From positions 70,261 to 134,260 of the forward strand of contig CAKORX010000004.1 in the NCBI GenBank assembly GCA_934101645.1: DNA of 64,000 bases. The letters run 5' to 3'. The notes under the pieces were generated by a model. The model was not told the origin of the DNA and made no database searches. It saw only the letters and a program-made list of their open reading frames with translations. Position 1 is the first letter of the stretch; every line of letters starts with the position of its first letter. The position numbers and the translations under genes were made by a program. Source of the stretch: an uncultured Bacilli bacterium. Its GTDB lineage: Bacteria; Bacillota_I; Bacilli_A; RF39; UBA660. Positions 62,662 through 64,000 of the stretch are shown here, piece by piece.

Positions 62662-63123
62662 TTAACAAACCTTAACAATTTTTACTGAATACTCGCCGTT
62701 TGGAGATTCAACTTTAACTGTTTCATTTTCTTTATGACCAATAAGTGCTTTGCCTAAAGGTGATAAATTACTAATCATATTATTGAAAGCATCCGCTTCA
62801 GCAGAACCTACTATTTTATAAGTGTCTTCCTCATCATCATCCAAAATTGTAACTGTATTTCCAACTGCTACAACACCACTTTCAGCAGATTTTGCAATTT
62901 CGCTATGTTCCAAACGATATTCAAGTTCTTTAATTCTTGCTTCAACTTGTCCTTGTTCATTTCTGGCAGCATCATAGTCTGAATTTTCAGATAAATCACC
63001 TTGTGCTCTTGCATCTTTCAAATTTTTTATTATTTGTGGTCTTCTAACCGTCTTTAATTCATTTAATTCTTCTTCTAATTTTAAATACCCCTCTGCTGTA
63101 ATTATAAAACTATCTTTTTTCAT
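62662..63123 (-). CDS. greA: Transcription elongation factor GreA
   Basis: 153 residues. N-terminal coiled coil (about 1-75) with the acidic tip in GDLSENSDYDAARNEQGQVE, C-terminal FKBP-like domain ending LSPLGKALIGHKENETVKVE. It stimulates RNA polymerase transcript cleavage. Shine-Dalgarno AGGAGAG and a consensus promoter precede it; it is transcribed alone. Confidence 0.97.
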   Translation of the reverse strand: MKKDSFIITAEGYLKLEEELNELKTVRRPQIIKNLKDARAQGDLSENSDYDAARNEQGQVEARIKELEYRLEHSEIAKSAESGVVAVGNTVTILDDDEEDTYKIVGSAEADAFNNMISNLSPLGKALIGHKENETVKVESPNGEYSVKIVKVC

Positions 63124-63160
63124 TTAAATCTCTCCTTGCTTATTTAAATTAACGTAAAAA

Positions 63161-63189
63161 ATTATATCCATTTAATACGATTTTGTCAA
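63161..63189 (-). promoter_or_regulatory. Consensus sigma-A promoter of greA
   Basis: On the minus strand perfect TTGACA (plus 63184-63189), 17-nt spacer, perfect TATAAT (plus 63161-63166). It is the best match to the housekeeping consensus in the window. Confidence 0.85.
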
Positions 63190-63250
63190 GTCTTAAAATG
63201 ACTAAGATAATTATATGTAAATTGAAAGAAAATATACAAGGAATTAATAA

Positions 63251-64000
63251 TCAGGAATACGTGTAATATACATATGAAAAACTATATTTATATACTGTAC
63301 ATGTGCTCATATATTCACAACTAAGTGTATCCGAATTAAAGTTTTCTTTATAACCACACTTATAACATGTCAAGCCCTCTTTTGTATAACTTGATGGACA
63401 ATAAGAATTTGGTCTATAAGAATTATACTGACACGATTTTGTCGCATATACTTTTTTTGTGCCTGTGTAATCTCCAAAGTTATGTACAGATGCTATGTTA
63501 TAGCATATTTGCCCACCATTATCATAAAAGTTTGACGGATTAACTCCTACAGATGTAATTGTTTGTGAACAATACCCATCTTTAGCATTACCAAAAGGGC
63601 ACTCATATAAAATATATACATCATACCACCTACTGCTACGATATTTGCAACTACAATTGCACTGATTATCAAACCAAAAATTTTTGCCATTGTAAGTACC
63701 ACTTTCAAATCTGCAATGGCCGGTTTCATTTGTGTATGTCTGTTCATCTGCAGAACAGTAACCCCAAGCATCAAGTTCAGCATAATCGCCCTCGCAATCA
63801 TCATATTCTACTGGCTTAGTATATGGTTTATTTTCTTTAAGACATTTCTCTTCTGTTTCATAAGGATAAACTGTACATCTACCATTATTATCGCAACTTA
63901 CTGATCCCGTAATTGGTGTAACCGTTTTATATAGGAAATTTCCAGATATAGGTAAATATTCTGTAAAGCTTCCTGAATAATCTTTTTCACCGCTTATTGT
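63251..64000 (-). CDS. Cysteine-rich, probably secreted protein, 5' partial
   Basis: An uninterrupted frame of 249 codons from the right edge to a TGA stop (63251-63253); its start lies outside the window. The product has 18 Cys, many Tyr, Gly and Asn and almost no long hydrophobic stretch. Examples: SVSCDNNGRCTVYPYETEEK, NQCNCSCKYRSSRWYD, DGYCSQTITSVG, LTCYKCGYKENFNSDTLSCE. A disulfide-rich extracellular domain is likely. No family recognised. Stretches in other frames over the same bases are shadows of this one. It lies upstream of greA on the same strand, but greA has its own promoter. Confidence 0.75.
   Translation of the reverse strand, partial: TISGEKDYSGSFTEYLPISGNFLYKTVTPITGSVSCDNNGRCTVYPYETEEKCLKENKPYTKPVEYDDCEGDYAELDAWGYCSADEQTYTNETGHCRFESGTYNGKNFWFDNQCNCSCKYRSSRWYDVYILYECPFGNAKDGYCSQTITSVGVNPSNFYDNGGQICYNIASVHNFGDYTGTKKVYATKSCQYNSYRPNSYCPSSYTKEGLTCYKCGYKENFNSDTLSCEYMSTCTVYKYSFSYVYYTYS

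Noticed and set aside
63547..63904. Two Met-started frames (85 and 62 codons) near the right end
   Set aside because: Both are out-of-frame or antisense to the uninterrupted 249-codon Cys-rich frame, which explains the region better.

Overview
The window is one contiguous stretch of a very AT-rich bacterial chromosome of Firmicutes/Bacilli type. Gene content and order resemble small-genome gut Bacilli (RF39- or Erysipelotrichia-like lineages), but I cannot name a species. TGA is a stop codon (for example 1985-1987, 36127-36129 and 63251-63253), so this is not the Mycoplasma code. There is no prophage, insertion sequence or CRISPR array. Nearly all DNA is coding, with compact operons, short gene overlaps and many intrinsic terminators.

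1-8.5 kb: 3' part of rel, dtd, then a SpoVID-like LysM protein and a YsxE-like kinase-fold protein (spore-coat morphogenesis pair), three pilin-like genes, and YlbJ-like and YlbL-like genes. 8.5-18.8 kb: mutS with an unknown partner, a polysaccharide deacetylase, two small membrane proteins, LemA plus DUF2207, tRNA-Lys, trmB, tRNA-Ile and tRNA-Glu facing tRNA-Ser, a metal-binding-type lipoprotein and yidD. 18.8-31 kb: rnc-smc, an HTH gene with an anchored protein, a secreted PIG-L deacetylase, a glutamine-amidotransferase-like hydrolase with a ZIP transporter, a 45-residue Ser-Asn-Ala-Arg repeat protein, a Xer recombinase and a four-gene operon of unknown function that includes an HExGH metallopeptidase-like protein.

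31-46 kb: rarA-gpsA, dxs-tcdA, a 6S RNA candidate, a membrane-anchored serpin with a HerA ATPase, a GT-C-like membrane protein, a second LemA/DUF2207 pair, and an Lgt-like gene with two zinc-ribbon membrane proteins. 46-54 kb: a T-box-led operon hisS-asnS-aspS-gatC-gatA-gatB plus a 53-residue protein, which joins His, Asn and Asp charging with tRNA transamidation. 54-64 kb: trxA, cvpA, a third DUF2207, rnhC, holA, an unknown gene, comEC-comEA, greA, and the C-terminal part of a cysteine-rich protein that runs off the window.

Several pieces are scattered fragments of clusters known from Bacillus subtilis: rel-dtd, hisS-aspS and tcdA-6S-rarA; spoVID-ysxE; ylbJ-ylbL; rnhC-cvpA-trxA; comEA-comEC-holA. 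The most interesting signals are these. The T-box and the HisRS motif-2 loop both hint at an atypical tRNA-His. The Rel hydrolase centre and a ZnuA/AdcA-like lipoprotein have both lost key residues. The middle pilin-like gene lacks Glu5, as tip pseudopilins do. The SNAR-repeat microprotein and the 28.3-31.0 kb operon have no function I can assign.
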